Shown: positions 1-7,020 of the stretch, in pieces
Layout: every line of letters starts with the position of its first letter
Position numbering within the stretch: the first letter of the stretch is position 1
Virus record (IMG/VR): IMGVR_UViG_3300012920_000224
Location: 1 to 26,299 of that record
Strand: one strand, 5' to 3'
Source: a virus
DNA length: 26,299 nt
The notes under the pieces: model-generated
Databases searched by the model: none
What the model was told of the DNA's origin: nothing
Seen by the model: only the letters and a program-made list of their open reading frames with translations
Translations under genes and position numbers: made by a program

Positions 1-240
1 GAAGCAATCTGGAAGAAGCAATACTCTTTAGAAGAGTTCACTGCTGCTGATCAGTTCAAATCATATGCTGATCTTGAAAAGAGATTGAACAGTGTGTTGA
101 ACACATCACGTCCACCAGTAGCACCAGAGGTTGCAACTGAAGAGGAAGAGATAGTAACTGCACCACCAGAACCAGTGACTGCAAGTGCATCCACTGATGA
201 TGATGCCCTATCATACTTTCAGCGTCTAGCAGAAGAGTAA
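1..240 (+). CDS. C-terminal part of probable gp32-like single-stranded DNA-binding protein (5' end outside window)
   Basis: Frame 1 is open from the first base and ends at TAA 238-240, giving 79 residues with no start inside the window. The segment has the stretch FKSYADLEKRLNSVL (residues about 20-34), then a Pro/Glu-rich linker, and finishes in an acidic tail with DDDALSYFQRLAEE. An acidic, flexible C-terminus after a short helical segment is how T4-type gp32 proteins end; that tail recruits replication and recombination partners. The 'FKS(Y/F)..LEKRLN.VL' pattern is what I recall from cyanophage gp32 proteins, but the OB-fold core and zinc motif lie outside the window, so the call rests on the tail only. 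The stop overlaps the next start (TAATG), suggesting translational coupling. Another acidic-tailed phage protein remains possible. Confidence 0.55.
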   Translation, partial: EAIWKKQYSLEEFTAADQFKSYADLEKRLNSVLNTSRPPVAPEVATEEEEIVTAPPEPVTASASTDDDALSYFQRLAEE

Positions 241-791
241 TGGAATACGTCTCATTTGAAGAGACAATCGGAGTCTACGATGGAGATCAATCTGTCGTAG
301 ACTCTTGTTTATCTTATGTGTATGACTTACAGAAAGTTTGCCCTGAGTCAGATGGTAACTCAAACTATGGTGGTTGGCAGAAAGACATAGACCACCCCAT
401 CAAAAAAGTAATTCTAAGAGAGTTCAAAAAATATATCAAACATTATATGATAGAGGAACCTTATTGGGTTGACTTTACCAAATTATTCTGCAATATAAAC
501 CCCACTGGTGCATCAAACACCATGCATCATCATACTGTGGGTGAGTTTAGTGGTGCCTTTTGGTTGAAAGCAAACGAAAACTCAGGTGATCTTGTTGTCA
601 TGAACCCATACCCTAATAAGATGATGAATACCTGCACGATAGCGAAGAGGGACTATAATGCTATGTACTTCACACCTCAGACAAATAGAGGATTATTTTT
701 CAACAGTAACCTCATACACTACGTAGATGTGAATAGATCACAGGAGGACAGAGTATCTATCGCTTATCACATTGGAGTGCACTATCTGTAG
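240..791 (+). CDS. 2-oxoglutarate/Fe(II)-dependent oxygenase-family protein (2OG-FeII_Oxy_5-like)
   Basis: A 183-aa protein with the layout of the small phage 2OG-Fe(II) oxygenases that are common in marine T4-like genomes. Residues 96-98 are three histidines followed by SGAFWLK (104-110), matching the family pattern of an iron-binding His just before a conserved 'SG.(Y/F)(Y/W)L' strand. A glycine-rich turn SGDL follows (115-118), then GLFFNSNLIHYV with the likely distal iron ligand His160, and R171-x-S173, the pair that binds the 2-oxoglutarate carboxylate. The double-stranded beta-helix core therefore looks complete and active. The substrate cannot be read from sequence; phage relatives are guessed to act on proteins or nucleic acids. 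The start overlaps the stop of the upstream gp32-like gene, so the two are probably co-translated. It converges on the minus-strand operon ending at 861. Confidence 0.75.
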   Translation: MEYVSFEETIGVYDGDQSVVDSCLSYVYDLQKVCPESDGNSNYGGWQKDIDHPIKKVILREFKKYIKHYMIEEPYWVDFTKLFCNINPTGASNTMHHHTVGEFSGAFWLKANENSGDLVVMNPYPNKMMNTCTIAKRDYNAMYFTPQTNRGLFFNSNLIHYVDVNRSQEDRVSIAYHIGVHYL

Positions 792-860
792 GGAAAAACG
801 ACCTTTGATTACCAAAAAACGGGAAAAAAAATTCGGGGCAAAAATCACCCTTAAGGTTTT
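792..860. other. Convergent intergenic spacer, A/T-rich
   Basis: This 69-base gap separates the plus-strand oxygenase gene from the end of the minus-strand baseplate operon. It is rich in A runs (as in 823-830) and contains the palindrome CCTTAAGG (849-856) followed by six T on the plus strand. The palindrome has no room for a loop, so it is not a convincing terminator hairpin, although the site is where a bidirectional terminator would be expected. No start codon with a useful frame is present. Confidence 0.4.
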
Positions 861-1517
861 TTAGCGAGGTTCAAGAACTCTAAGATTATCGCCCTTTTTC
901 AACTTTCTATTGATATACTGTGAACTATCGGTATATGTCATTATCTCTCTCATGTCATTTATCACTATAGGGACATATTCTGGTCTTACAAGATATATTG
1001 ATCTTTTGGACTCATTCTTGTTTATTTCATGTTGGAAGTTAGAAACTGAAGTGACTTTATTGATATTGTAGATATTTTCGCCATGTGAGTATGAAAATGT
1101 AAAGTCTGCATCCACCGTCAACCCAGATTGAAGAAGTAATTTATCATCTGGGTTTCTTATCTCAGTTGTTTCATAATGATGTATTTGACTCAATTGCACA
1201 GAATCATACTTATTATCCAAATATCTTTGAAAATCATATTGACTCATAGGCCACTCATCACGTATATTGATGATATTATTAGCAATCAAGACAACCCAGT
1301 CAAGATTTTGATTTTCATATACTTTATGTGCCACATTATCTGGTCTGTCATCACCTTCAATCGTATATCGGTAAAATGCGGTAATGTTTTGAAAAAAATC
1401 TTCACGAACTTTACCTCTTTTGAAGAGGTTTTTTACTTTTATAAAATCTTTGCTAGAATTTCTCTTATCTGAAAAAGAGGGTAATTCTACATCTGGGAAT
1501 AAATCGAAATAGTTCAT
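861..1517 (-). CDS. 53: Baseplate wedge subunit, T4 gp53 homologue
   Basis: A 218-aa protein slightly longer than T4 gp53 (196 aa). Residues about 48-120 carry the gp53 hallmark: an aromatic YRYTI strand, then RPDNVAHKVYENQNLDWVVL, ANNI, RDEWPMS and HHYET. In T4 this region includes a LysM-like fold, and gp53 ties neighbouring wedges together so that the six wedges close around the hub. It is the last gene of the minus-strand operon; its ATG overlaps the stop of gp48 by one base (TAATG), indicating coupled translation. The N-terminal 40 residues are charged and less conserved. I see no truncation or frameshift. The function call is firm because several invariant-looking blocks occur in the right order. 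Confidence 0.93.
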   Translation of the reverse strand: MNYFDLFPDVELPSFSDKRNSSKDFIKVKNLFKRGKVREDFFQNITAFYRYTIEGDDRPDNVAHKVYENQNLDWVVLIANNIINIRDEWPMSQYDFQRYLDNKYDSVQLSQIHHYETTEIRNPDDKLLLQSGLTVDADFTFSYSHGENIYNINKVTSVSNFQHEINKNESKRSIYLVRPEYVPIVINDMREIMTYTDSSQYINRKLKKGDNLRVLEPR

Positions 1518-3010
1518 TAGAATCCTATGTCATCATCAGTAATACTATTTGCACCACTAACACTGAGTCCAGCATCTATCATGCTTGGATCATCTGTAAA
1601 TGGAGCATAATCATCTCTGAATATCGGTGTCAACTCAGTAAATGATAGACCCATAGTGCTTCTTACAGGCATTGATATAGCACTGCTATCTTCATATGAT
1701 TGATAAACACCATCAGGGGTGAAATCTATTTGAACAGAAGTAAGAGCACATATCTTGAATGTATTCAAACCTTTTATTCTTCTTTTATTGTTCCTATACG
1801 TAATTCTAAAAACATTTGGAGATGCTAAAAACAAACTTGATTCTGATGTTGCTGTCGCTCTACTTCGGGATGGTAACATGCCTTGTTTGAACCATCTTTG
1901 AATTTTCCTAACCATTACTGCTTCTGTGTCGCTATTAGGAGCAAAATTGAAGTCAAAATTGAAACTTCTCAATTGTGGTCCTCCAAACAATAATTCTAGA
2001 TTTGGATTTATTGCAGCACCAGTTTGTCTAGTTATGAATTGATCAATATCAACATTTATTCCAATACTGCCCAAAGCAGACCTTGCCAAAACACCACTCA
2101 GTATTGTACCTGAGTTTATATTATTGGGATTTCTATTTGCTGCGTTTACATCTTGTCTTAGATTCTGTAGTGTTTTACCTGTTTCTTTCAATCCACCAGT
2201 AATGACGTTTAGTATCTCACCAGGTTTTGAAAGAGCAGTCTGTACACCTCTTCTTGCAGTGTCGAAAGCAGCTAATTCAACTGCATTTGCTTTTGCCTCA
2301 CCCCAATTCACACCATTACTTACTCCAAGTTTGTTTGGAATAGGTAATTTACATCCACCATGTTTTTCTTGTATATTTTGTGCTCTTGTAACTCCAGACT
2401 TGATAACCTCAGAGGGTATATTTGATCCCACAGGTTGTGGAGGTTGATATGAATATTGTTCGATATAAATGAAATCTTGACTATCATCTACTTCAGTAAT
2501 CATATCAATAGGATAATATAATTCTTCTTTTTTTACTTGAGTGCTCTTATTGAACTCTTGTATCGCTTTTTCAATTGCTGCATCCTCTGCTTTTACTTTT
2601 TCATTATTTCTTGTTTTTTCTCCCTTGATTGGAATGTCATTAATGCTATCACCACCTGCAATTGAATCATATGTTCCATTTTTTATCAGTGCTGCTTCAA
2701 AATCATCTGATGTACCACTTTCAAGTGCATCTACTCTAACTTTATTCATTTTTTCATGATATTTCTGTTCTCTTATTGAAGAATTTTGTATGATTTCTAA
2801 TAAATGTTCTTGACCAGGATCTAATGGATTTACAGGAAAAGTTGATCCTGGTAGAAAAACACTTATCTCTTTAGTCAATCCAGTGGCACCATTTATGCTT
2901 ATATCGATTTGCTCAACAATTCTCATACCAGACTCACTCCATGTTATAGATTCAGTGACCTTTCCACCATCTCCATATGGCGATATTGGTTTTTCTTTCT
3001 CCGTGCTCAT
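1517..3010 (-). CDS. 48: Baseplate tail-tube cap, T4 gp48 homologue
   Basis: A 497-aa protein, longer than T4 gp48 (364 aa). The C-terminal domain, about residues 340-470, has the diagnostic gp48/tail-tube-like pattern: FGGPQLRSFNFDFNFAPNS, then a helix with VRKIQRWFK, SPNVFRITY, a CALTSVQIDFTPDG strand and LSFTELTPIF. In T4, gp48 caps the hub on the dome side and, with gp54, starts tube polymerisation. The N-terminal 340 residues hold a strand-rich start (MRIVEQIDISINGATG), a Lys/Glu-rich helical stretch (about 80-165) and a low-complexity linker; these account for the extra length. The start overlaps the stop of the upstream gene by four bases (ATGA). The neighbours gp53 and gp4 support the assignment, although in T4 itself gp48 sits with gp54 elsewhere. 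Confidence 0.88.
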   Translation of the reverse strand: MSTEKEKPISPYGDGGKVTESITWSESGMRIVEQIDISINGATGLTKEISVFLPGSTFPVNPLDPGQEHLLEIIQNSSIREQKYHEKMNKVRVDALESGTSDDFEAALIKNGTYDSIAGGDSINDIPIKGEKTRNNEKVKAEDAAIEKAIQEFNKSTQVKKEELYYPIDMITEVDDSQDFIYIEQYSYQPPQPVGSNIPSEVIKSGVTRAQNIQEKHGGCKLPIPNKLGVSNGVNWGEAKANAVELAAFDTARRGVQTALSKPGEILNVITGGLKETGKTLQNLRQDVNAANRNPNNINSGTILSGVLARSALGSIGINVDIDQFITRQTGAAINPNLELLFGGPQLRSFNFDFNFAPNSDTEAVMVRKIQRWFKQGMLPSRSRATATSESSLFLASPNVFRITYRNNKRRIKGLNTFKICALTSVQIDFTPDGVYQSYEDSSAISMPVRSTMGLSFTELTPIFRDDYAPFTDDPSMIDAGLSVSGANSITDDDIGF

Positions 3011-3417
3011 TTGTAAAAACTTGGTAAGAATGGTGATGTGGAGATATCAACTCCATTGACAGTGCGAACGAAATCTTCAAATGCCATATCTGCTGCTTTT
3101 TCCATGTCATCCCCAACAAGTCGCACAAACGTTGATTGGACGTATGATCTTAGGTATTTATTATAACCTGGTAACTTGGTTATATCATCTCCAGCATCAA
3201 TATATGCAAGAATCGCTTTTCTATTTCTTGGTTGCGTGTAGTGTAAGTTGACACCGTAGAACGCAGGACCTTGCACTGCAACAATGTAACATAAAGGGTT
3301 TCTATCGTAAAAAGGCAATGTTTCTCTATATTTCGCAGTATATTGAAAAATCATCATACTACCTGGTCTTGGACTGCCCGTCACATCTGATAGTGGAAAA
3401 ACGTTTTTATATTCCAA
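3007..3417 (-). CDS. Conserved small phage protein of unknown function, TTG start
   Basis: A 136-aa protein between gp4 and gp48. It begins with TTG (complement of 3415-3417), not ATG; the next in-frame Met codons are about 20 residues inside. A clear GGAG sits 7 bases before the TTG, which supports the TTG start, and the start overlaps the gp4 stop by 11 bases. Visible features are SPRPGSMMIFQY (residues 15-26), PFYDRNPLCYIV and FYGVNLHYTQPRNR, a Tyr/aromatic-rich block that looks like a compact beta domain, followed by helical segments ending near residue 125. The position among gp4, gp48 and gp53 suggests a role in baseplate or head-tail assembly. I do not recognise the T4 counterpart and would not equate it with gp2 or gp3, which sit near gp4 in T4. 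Confidence 0.8.
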   Translation of the reverse strand: MEYKNVFPLSDVTGSPRPGSMMIFQYTAKYRETLPFYDRNPLCYIVAVQGPAFYGVNLHYTQPRNRKAILAYIDAGDDITKLPGYNKYLRSYVQSTFVRLVGDDMEKAADMAFEDFVRTVNGVDISTSPFLPSFYK

Positions 3418-3841
3418 GTTCTTTCTCCGTTAATATTTGAAACTTCCACTTGCGATCCTTACAAAAATCCTCTGCTGCTGCCCACTTTGCTTGATTTGTA
3501 GCATACGTGAATACCTCAGACACATATTTTTTTGTTCTTCGTTTCTGCATTTTGGGTTCTTTGACCTGTTTTGCAGGTTTGATTTCTATTACTTTTTCTT
3601 GAAAATTACCCTTGACATCCTTGTATTTGACATAGAAATCAGGAAAATACCTATGTATTCTATTATCTACAGGTGATCTGTATGGTATGACTATTTCTTC
3701 AGAAGACCACTTCACAATACTTTTATTTGTATCACAATATTGCATAAATTTCAATTCCCACGATGATCTGTAAATGACCTCTCTGAAGTCACCACTATAC
3801 TTTTTATAGTTTTTAGGTCTGAATTTACCTTTATATGACAT
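3407..3841 (-). CDS. 4: Head completion nuclease, T4 gp4 (gp50) homologue
   Basis: A 144-aa protein, about the same length as T4 gp4 (150 aa) and alignable by eye from end to end: both open with a Tyr-Lys/Ser-Gly-Lys start, then KKYSGD, ITYRS/VIYRSSWE, a K/AW.SE strand, VIPY, YFPD and IEIKP, and end with a KW..A..F...R...F.ILTE segment. The residues Glu29, Asp68, Glu86 and Lys88 (from YFPDFYV and EIKP) form a PD-(D/E)xK-type nuclease signature. In T4, gp4 acts after packaging so that filled heads accept tails; the nuclease-like site may trim DNA ends. It is the first gene of the minus-strand operon and starts 22 bases from a CTAAATA late-promoter motif. There is no obvious Shine-Dalgarno in the short leader. 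Confidence 0.92.
   Translation of the reverse strand: MSYKGKFRPKNYKKYSGDFREVIYRSSWELKFMQYCDTNKSIVKWSSEEIVIPYRSPVDNRIHRYFPDFYVKYKDVKGNFQEKVIEIKPAKQVKEPKMQKRRTKKYVSEVFTYATNQAKWAAAEDFCKDRKWKFQILTEKELGI
3425..3428 (-). promoter_or_regulatory. Shine-Dalgarno GGAG for the TTG-started gene
   Basis: On the minus strand GGAG lies 7 bases upstream of the TTG at 3417-3415, inside the 3' end of gp4. This is near-optimal spacing and is the main reason for choosing the TTG rather than an internal ATG as start. Confidence 0.6.
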
Positions 3842-3852
3842 ACATAGTATGT
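3838..3852. repeat. Inverted repeat ACATAC-ATA-GTATGT over the gp4 start codon
   Basis: Six-base arms (3838-3843 and 3847-3852) flank a three-base centre, and the gp4 start codon (complement of 3839-3841) lies in one arm. In the late mRNA of gp4 this could form a small hairpin hiding the AUG, or be a protein-binding site in the divergent intergenic region. The stem is short and A/T-rich, so chance is a real alternative. Confidence 0.35.
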
Positions 3853-3862
3853 AATCATCATA

Positions 3863-3869
3863 TATTTAG
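3863..3869 (-). promoter_or_regulatory. Putative T4-type late promoter (CTAAATA) for the gp4-gp53 operon
   Basis: TATTTAG on the plus strand reads CTAAATA on the minus strand. This is a variant of the T4 late -10 box TATAAATA that has been proposed in cyanomyoviruses. It lies 22 bases upstream of gp4, right for a late start with a short leader, and directly abuts the ATG of the divergent gp54-like gene at 3870. Late transcription would need the phage gp55-type sigma and the sliding clamp. Confidence 0.5.
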
Positions 3870-4670
3870 ATGGCACAGAGGTCAGAGGCGTTTAGATCAG
3901 GGAGATTTTATCTACCAACTTCGGAGTTGACTGATACAACGACGAAATTTGGTAACATAACGCCAGCGTTCAATAATAATTACGATGTGAGTATAGATTT
4001 TTCTGGAACAGAAGATCTAAGGGGATTTATAAATCAACATGGATTTTATGATCAAAATGGCGGAAAGGAGTCATTATATAATGCAGGTTCATATCTTGCA
4101 TTGTTTTGTTCTGAGGCAGTTTTACCAGGTTCTGACATACAAGTTGGACAAGTAGATGGATTGAGACAAGGATTGTCACAACATTATGCCACATTTAGAA
4201 GATTTCCAGATATACTACTTACATATTACTCTCAGACTGATTATTATACAAATGATGTATTCAATGCATGGATGGAATTTATATCTCCTACACGTATAAA
4301 GAACAATGGGAACACAACGTTTGGGTCAAATACAGATCAAAGAAAACAAAAACCTGCTTTCCGAAAAATGAAATATCCAGAAACATATAAGTGTAACATG
4401 GAAATAACTGCGTTCAGTAAAGATGTAAACGATGAATTTTCAAAATTGAACAAAACAAGTAGATTCAATAATCAATTACCTAGTAGTATTACATATCATA
4501 TACGAAACGTTTTTCCAAGTAGTATCGTTGCAGCACCTCTAGCGTACGGGAGAGCAGAACTAATAAAAACCACTATCACATTCAAATATGAACAATATTT
4601 TGTTGATAGGACATCTAGAAGTGGTGCTATATTGAGTGAGTCTGATAAAATTGAAATCAGATCTACATAA
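3870..4670 (+). CDS. 54: Probable baseplate tail-tube initiator, T4 gp54-like
   Basis: A 266-aa protein (T4 gp54 is 320 aa). Its middle part has the pattern seen in the tail-tube family: SEAVLPGSDI, GLRQGLSQHYATFRRFPDIL (about residues 97-116), then TYYSQTDYYTNDVFNAWMEF, where a tube-fold strand is followed by an amphipathic helix ending in W-x-x-F/I. T4 gp54 and gp48 share this fold with tube protein gp19, and gp54 forms the ring on which the tube polymerises. Divergent placement against gp48/gp53 and immediate linkage to gp26 favour gp54 over the tube protein itself, which normally sits beside the sheath gene. The start codon follows the divergent promoter motif directly, with no Shine-Dalgarno or plus-strand late motif visible, so how it is transcribed is unclear. 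Confidence 0.62.
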   Translation: MAQRSEAFRSGRFYLPTSELTDTTTKFGNITPAFNNNYDVSIDFSGTEDLRGFINQHGFYDQNGGKESLYNAGSYLALFCSEAVLPGSDIQVGQVDGLRQGLSQHYATFRRFPDILLTYYSQTDYYTNDVFNAWMEFISPTRIKNNGNTTFGSNTDQRKQKPAFRKMKYPETYKCNMEITAFSKDVNDEFSKLNKTSRFNNQLPSSITYHIRNVFPSSIVAAPLAYGRAELIKTTITFKYEQYFVDRTSRSGAILSESDKIEIRST

Positions 4671-4692
4671 TCTGTGGTAGAATACAGGTCTA

Positions 4693-4700
4693 AATAAATA
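4693..4700 (+). promoter_or_regulatory. Putative late promoter AATAAATA upstream of gp26
   Basis: The sequence CTAAATAAATA (4690-4700) contains both the CTAAATA and the NATAAATA forms of the T4-like late box, in the 46-base gap between the gp54-like gene and gp26. The box ends 16 bases before the gp26 ATG. It probably drives the run gp26-gp51 and the genes behind it. Confidence 0.6.
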
Positions 4701-4716
4701 CACTGAATCTAATATT

Positions 4717-5445
4717 ATGCCTTTACCAAAGGTCGTTGCACCTACATTTGAATTGCAACTCATATCAACAGGTAAGAAAGTAAAATACAGACCTTTTCTT
4801 GTCAAAGAAGAGAAAGTTTTACTTATAGCACTTGAGAATGGTAGTGATGCCGACATAAGTGCAACACTCAAGAGTGTTCTCAAAGCATGCATTCTCACTC
4901 GTGGTGTGGATGTTGAGAAATTACCTAGTTTTGAATTAGAATACCTATTCTTGAATATAAGGGGTAAATCGATAGGTGAGTCTGTCGAATTACTTGTAAC
5001 ATGCCAAGATGATGGTAAGACTAAAGTTCCACTAACAATCAATCTTTCTGATATCAAACTTGAGGTACCTGATGGACATACTGATATGATCAAACTTGGT
5101 GGTGATATCAATATGAAGATGAAGTATCCTTCAATGCAACAATTCCTTGACAATAACTTCTCTGTATCTGGACTTGAAGGCACAGATAGAATTGATAAAG
5201 CATTTGATGCTGTTGTTGATTGTATCGACCAAATATTCACTACAGATGAGGCATGGAGTGCAGAAGATTGTACAAAGAAGGAACTTATCAAGTTCATAGA
5301 ACAATTGAATTCTCAACAATTCTCGTTGATTGAAGAATTCTTTGCAACAATGCCAAAACTACAGTACAAAGGAACTGTTCACAATCCAAAAACGAAAAAA
5401 GATTCTGAAATCCTAATTGAGGGTTTATCAAATTTTTTCGCATAA
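4717..5445 (+). CDS. 26: Baseplate hub subunit/assembly protein, T4 gp26 homologue (T4_baseplate family)
   Basis: A 242-aa protein (T4 gp26 is 208 aa). The N-terminal half carries the T4_baseplate family pattern: LPKVVAPTFELQLISTGKKV (residues 3-22), then YRPFLVKEEKVLLIALE, a helix, and FELEYLFLNIRGKSIGE followed by a Cys-containing strand. The 'YRPFLVKEEK.LL.A' block is the most recognisable part. The C-terminal half is helical and acidic with a final beta segment. In T4, gp26 is needed for hub assembly; in many phages this gene plus the next small one work as a pair comparable to tail-assembly chaperones. Here the next gene starts at the stop codon (one-base overlap), as expected for a gp26-gp51 pair. 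A late promoter lies just upstream. Confidence 0.85.
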   Translation: MPLPKVVAPTFELQLISTGKKVKYRPFLVKEEKVLLIALENGSDADISATLKSVLKACILTRGVDVEKLPSFELEYLFLNIRGKSIGESVELLVTCQDDGKTKVPLTINLSDIKLEVPDGHTDMIKLGGDINMKMKYPSMQQFLDNNFSVSGLEGTDRIDKAFDAVVDCIDQIFTTDEAWSAEDCTKKELIKFIEQLNSQQFSLIEEFFATMPKLQYKGTVHNPKTKKDSEILIEGLSNFFA

Positions 5446-5642
5446 TGCTATATCATACCAGTATTGATGCGATGCTGGAGACTAATTTTTCTCTTATGCA
5501 GCATCATAAGTGGACTCTAAGTGACATTGAGAAGATGATACCATGGGAAAAAGAAGTTTACGTCAATTTCCTTGTAAAGTATCTTGAAAAACAAAAGTTA
5601 GAAGCACAACAAGCAGCAGCAGCAGATGCAAACGCCTGGTAG
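5445..5642 (+). CDS. 51: gp51-like small baseplate hub assembly protein
   Basis: A 65-aa protein starting on the last base of the gp26 stop. It contains WTLSDIEKMIPWEKEVYVNF (residues 23-42), a short helical motif with 'W.L..IE.MPWE...Y' that recurs in the small proteins placed after gp26 in cyanomyoviruses and annotated as gp51, the hub assembly catalyst. It is much shorter than T4 gp51 (249 aa), so only the position and this motif support the name. The C-terminus is an Ala/Gln-rich tail encoded by a GCA-rich stretch, and the downstream gene starts inside it with a 17-base overlap. It most likely works with gp26 in assembling the hub rather than staying in the virion. Confidence 0.65.
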   Translation: MLYHTSIDAMLETNFSLMQHHKWTLSDIEKMIPWEKEVYVNFLVKYLEKQKLEAQQAAAADANAW

Positions 5643-7020
5643 ACAAGTATCACCACAAACTCCTATGATTCCCGTGGAGCGTAGGGGTGATTCGTCGTCT
5701 AATATTGCTCTGCAAAAAATAACGGAAGAAGTAAAAAATATAGAAAGACCACAGGTAAGAGTATTAGGTCGTATCATATCTCAAATAGATGATGTGAATA
5801 ATACGATGAGAGCGATAAGACAACAAATACGAGAAGATGTAAGAGCAAAGAGAAATTTTTATAGAGAAGAGGCAAAACTACTAAAAAAAGACTCTGATAA
5901 TCTAAGTGGTGTAAAATCAAGTCTTATCACCAATCTTAGAAGAGGGGGTGCTGCCATCGCTGGTGCTTCTGGTTTAGCAGCTTTAGGTCAAGGTAACATT
6001 GGTGGTGCATTATCAGGTCTTGGATTAGCAGGTGCATTATTATCCCCAGAAATAATAGAATTTTTGACTGGATCTGTTGTAAATGTTCTTGCACTCAAGG
6101 GTTTTATAGGTAATAGAGGAGCAGGGACATCGAATGTTGCTACTGGTGTGGTGAGAGGAGCATCAAGAACAAGAAATCCTTTACTTCTTACTGCTGCACT
6201 CGCTGCTAGTTTCTTGATACCTGCACTAGCAAAATCAGGTCAGACTGGAGATCAAAGAAGACAAGAACTCGCAACAAAAGTAATTACTGGTGAACAAACC
6301 ATCAACAAACCTGATGTAACAAGGTTTAGATCCCAATTAGCGAGATTTGATAGAATTTTGACGGGTATAAGTGTAAGTAGTAAAGAAGATAGAGAAGGAA
6401 TGATTGATTTTGATGAGTTAGAAAGAAATAAGGAGAGAAAAGATGGAGTTGAATTAGATTTTTCAGATGAAGATAATCAGAATGGAGAACGACCTGAAGG
6501 TTTTATGAGAGGACTTACAGGACTTCTTGATTTTGCAACTTTCAATATGTTTGACTTGGATAAGAGAGGTGATGGGAATAAGAAAAAGAAAGAAAAAGAT
6601 ATTTCTTTGATTGAGGGTAGTACAAACATTGATTTAGCACAAAATATCGAGGGAGATGTTGAGGGTGATAATTTTGAATTAGATAATTCAACAAAGATTG
6701 CTTTGGTGCAAAATCTATCTGAGAGCACTACATTCAATGATCAAATATCAAATATATTTGAATCAAATGAAGAATTGTCCTCTGATTTACTGCCCAATCT
6801 AAGCATCAAGCAAATGGGTCAACAAATAGTAGGTGGCACTACAAATAATGTAATAGAATTAGGATCAAAAGATAATAATCAAGGTAGTTCATCTGGATTT
6901 CAAGGTCTCACTGCAGTGCCCCCCTCAGTTGCTGTAGATACTAGATTTTCCTCAGGTGGTGGCATAATTGATAGATTTGAGGCAGCGTCATCACTTAGAT
7001 CATACGGAGTATTCTCATGA
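5626..7020 (+). CDS. Unrecognised Gly/Ala-rich coiled-coil protein, possible tape-measure or hub component (1 of 2)
   Basis: A 464-aa protein I cannot assign by sequence. It has a Pro-rich start, a charged helical stretch (about 25-95) that looks coiled-coil, a Gly/Ala-rich hydrophobic block (108-164), a second hydrophobic segment (184-202, PLLLTAALAASFLIPALA), then a long acidic low-complexity region rich in Asn, Asp and Glu, and a Gly/Ser-rich end. It takes the place of T4 genes 28/29 between gp51 and gp27; T4 gp29 is the tape measure. Hydrophobic segments in a virion protein at this place would fit a tape measure or a membrane-inserting tail component. It overlaps gp51 by 17 bases and the next gene by four. 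The next gene has a similar architecture. The name is inference from position. Confidence 0.75.
   Translation: MQTPGRQVSPQTPMIPVERRGDSSSNIALQKITEEVKNIERPQVRVLGRIISQIDDVNNTMRAIRQQIREDVRAKRNFYREEAKLLKKDSDNLSGVKSSLITNLRRGGAAIAGASGLAALGQGNIGGALSGLGLAGALLSPEIIEFLTGSVVNVLALKGFIGNRGAGTSNVATGVVRGASRTRNPLLLTAALAASFLIPALAKSGQTGDQRRQELATKVITGEQTINKPDVTRFRSQLARFDRILTGISVSSKEDREGMIDFDELERNKERKDGVELDFSDEDNQNGERPEGFMRGLTGLLDFATFNMFDLDKRGDGNKKKKEKDISLIEGSTNIDLAQNIEGDVEGDNFELDNSTKIALVQNLSESTTFNDQISNIFESNEELSSDLLPNLSIKQMGQQIVGGTTNNVIELGSKDNNQGSSSGFQGLTAVPPSVAVDTRFSSGGGIIDRFEAASSLRSYGVFS

Noticed and set aside
843-862. CCTTAAGG plus T-run as a rho-independent terminator
   Set aside because: The palindrome has no loop and the stem would have at most two or three pairs after opening one. 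The evidence is too weak.
3155-3162. AATAAATA on the minus strand inside the 136-aa gene
   Set aside because: It is 145 bases from the gp48 start, inside coding sequence, and gp48 is translationally coupled to the gene before it. It may be chance.
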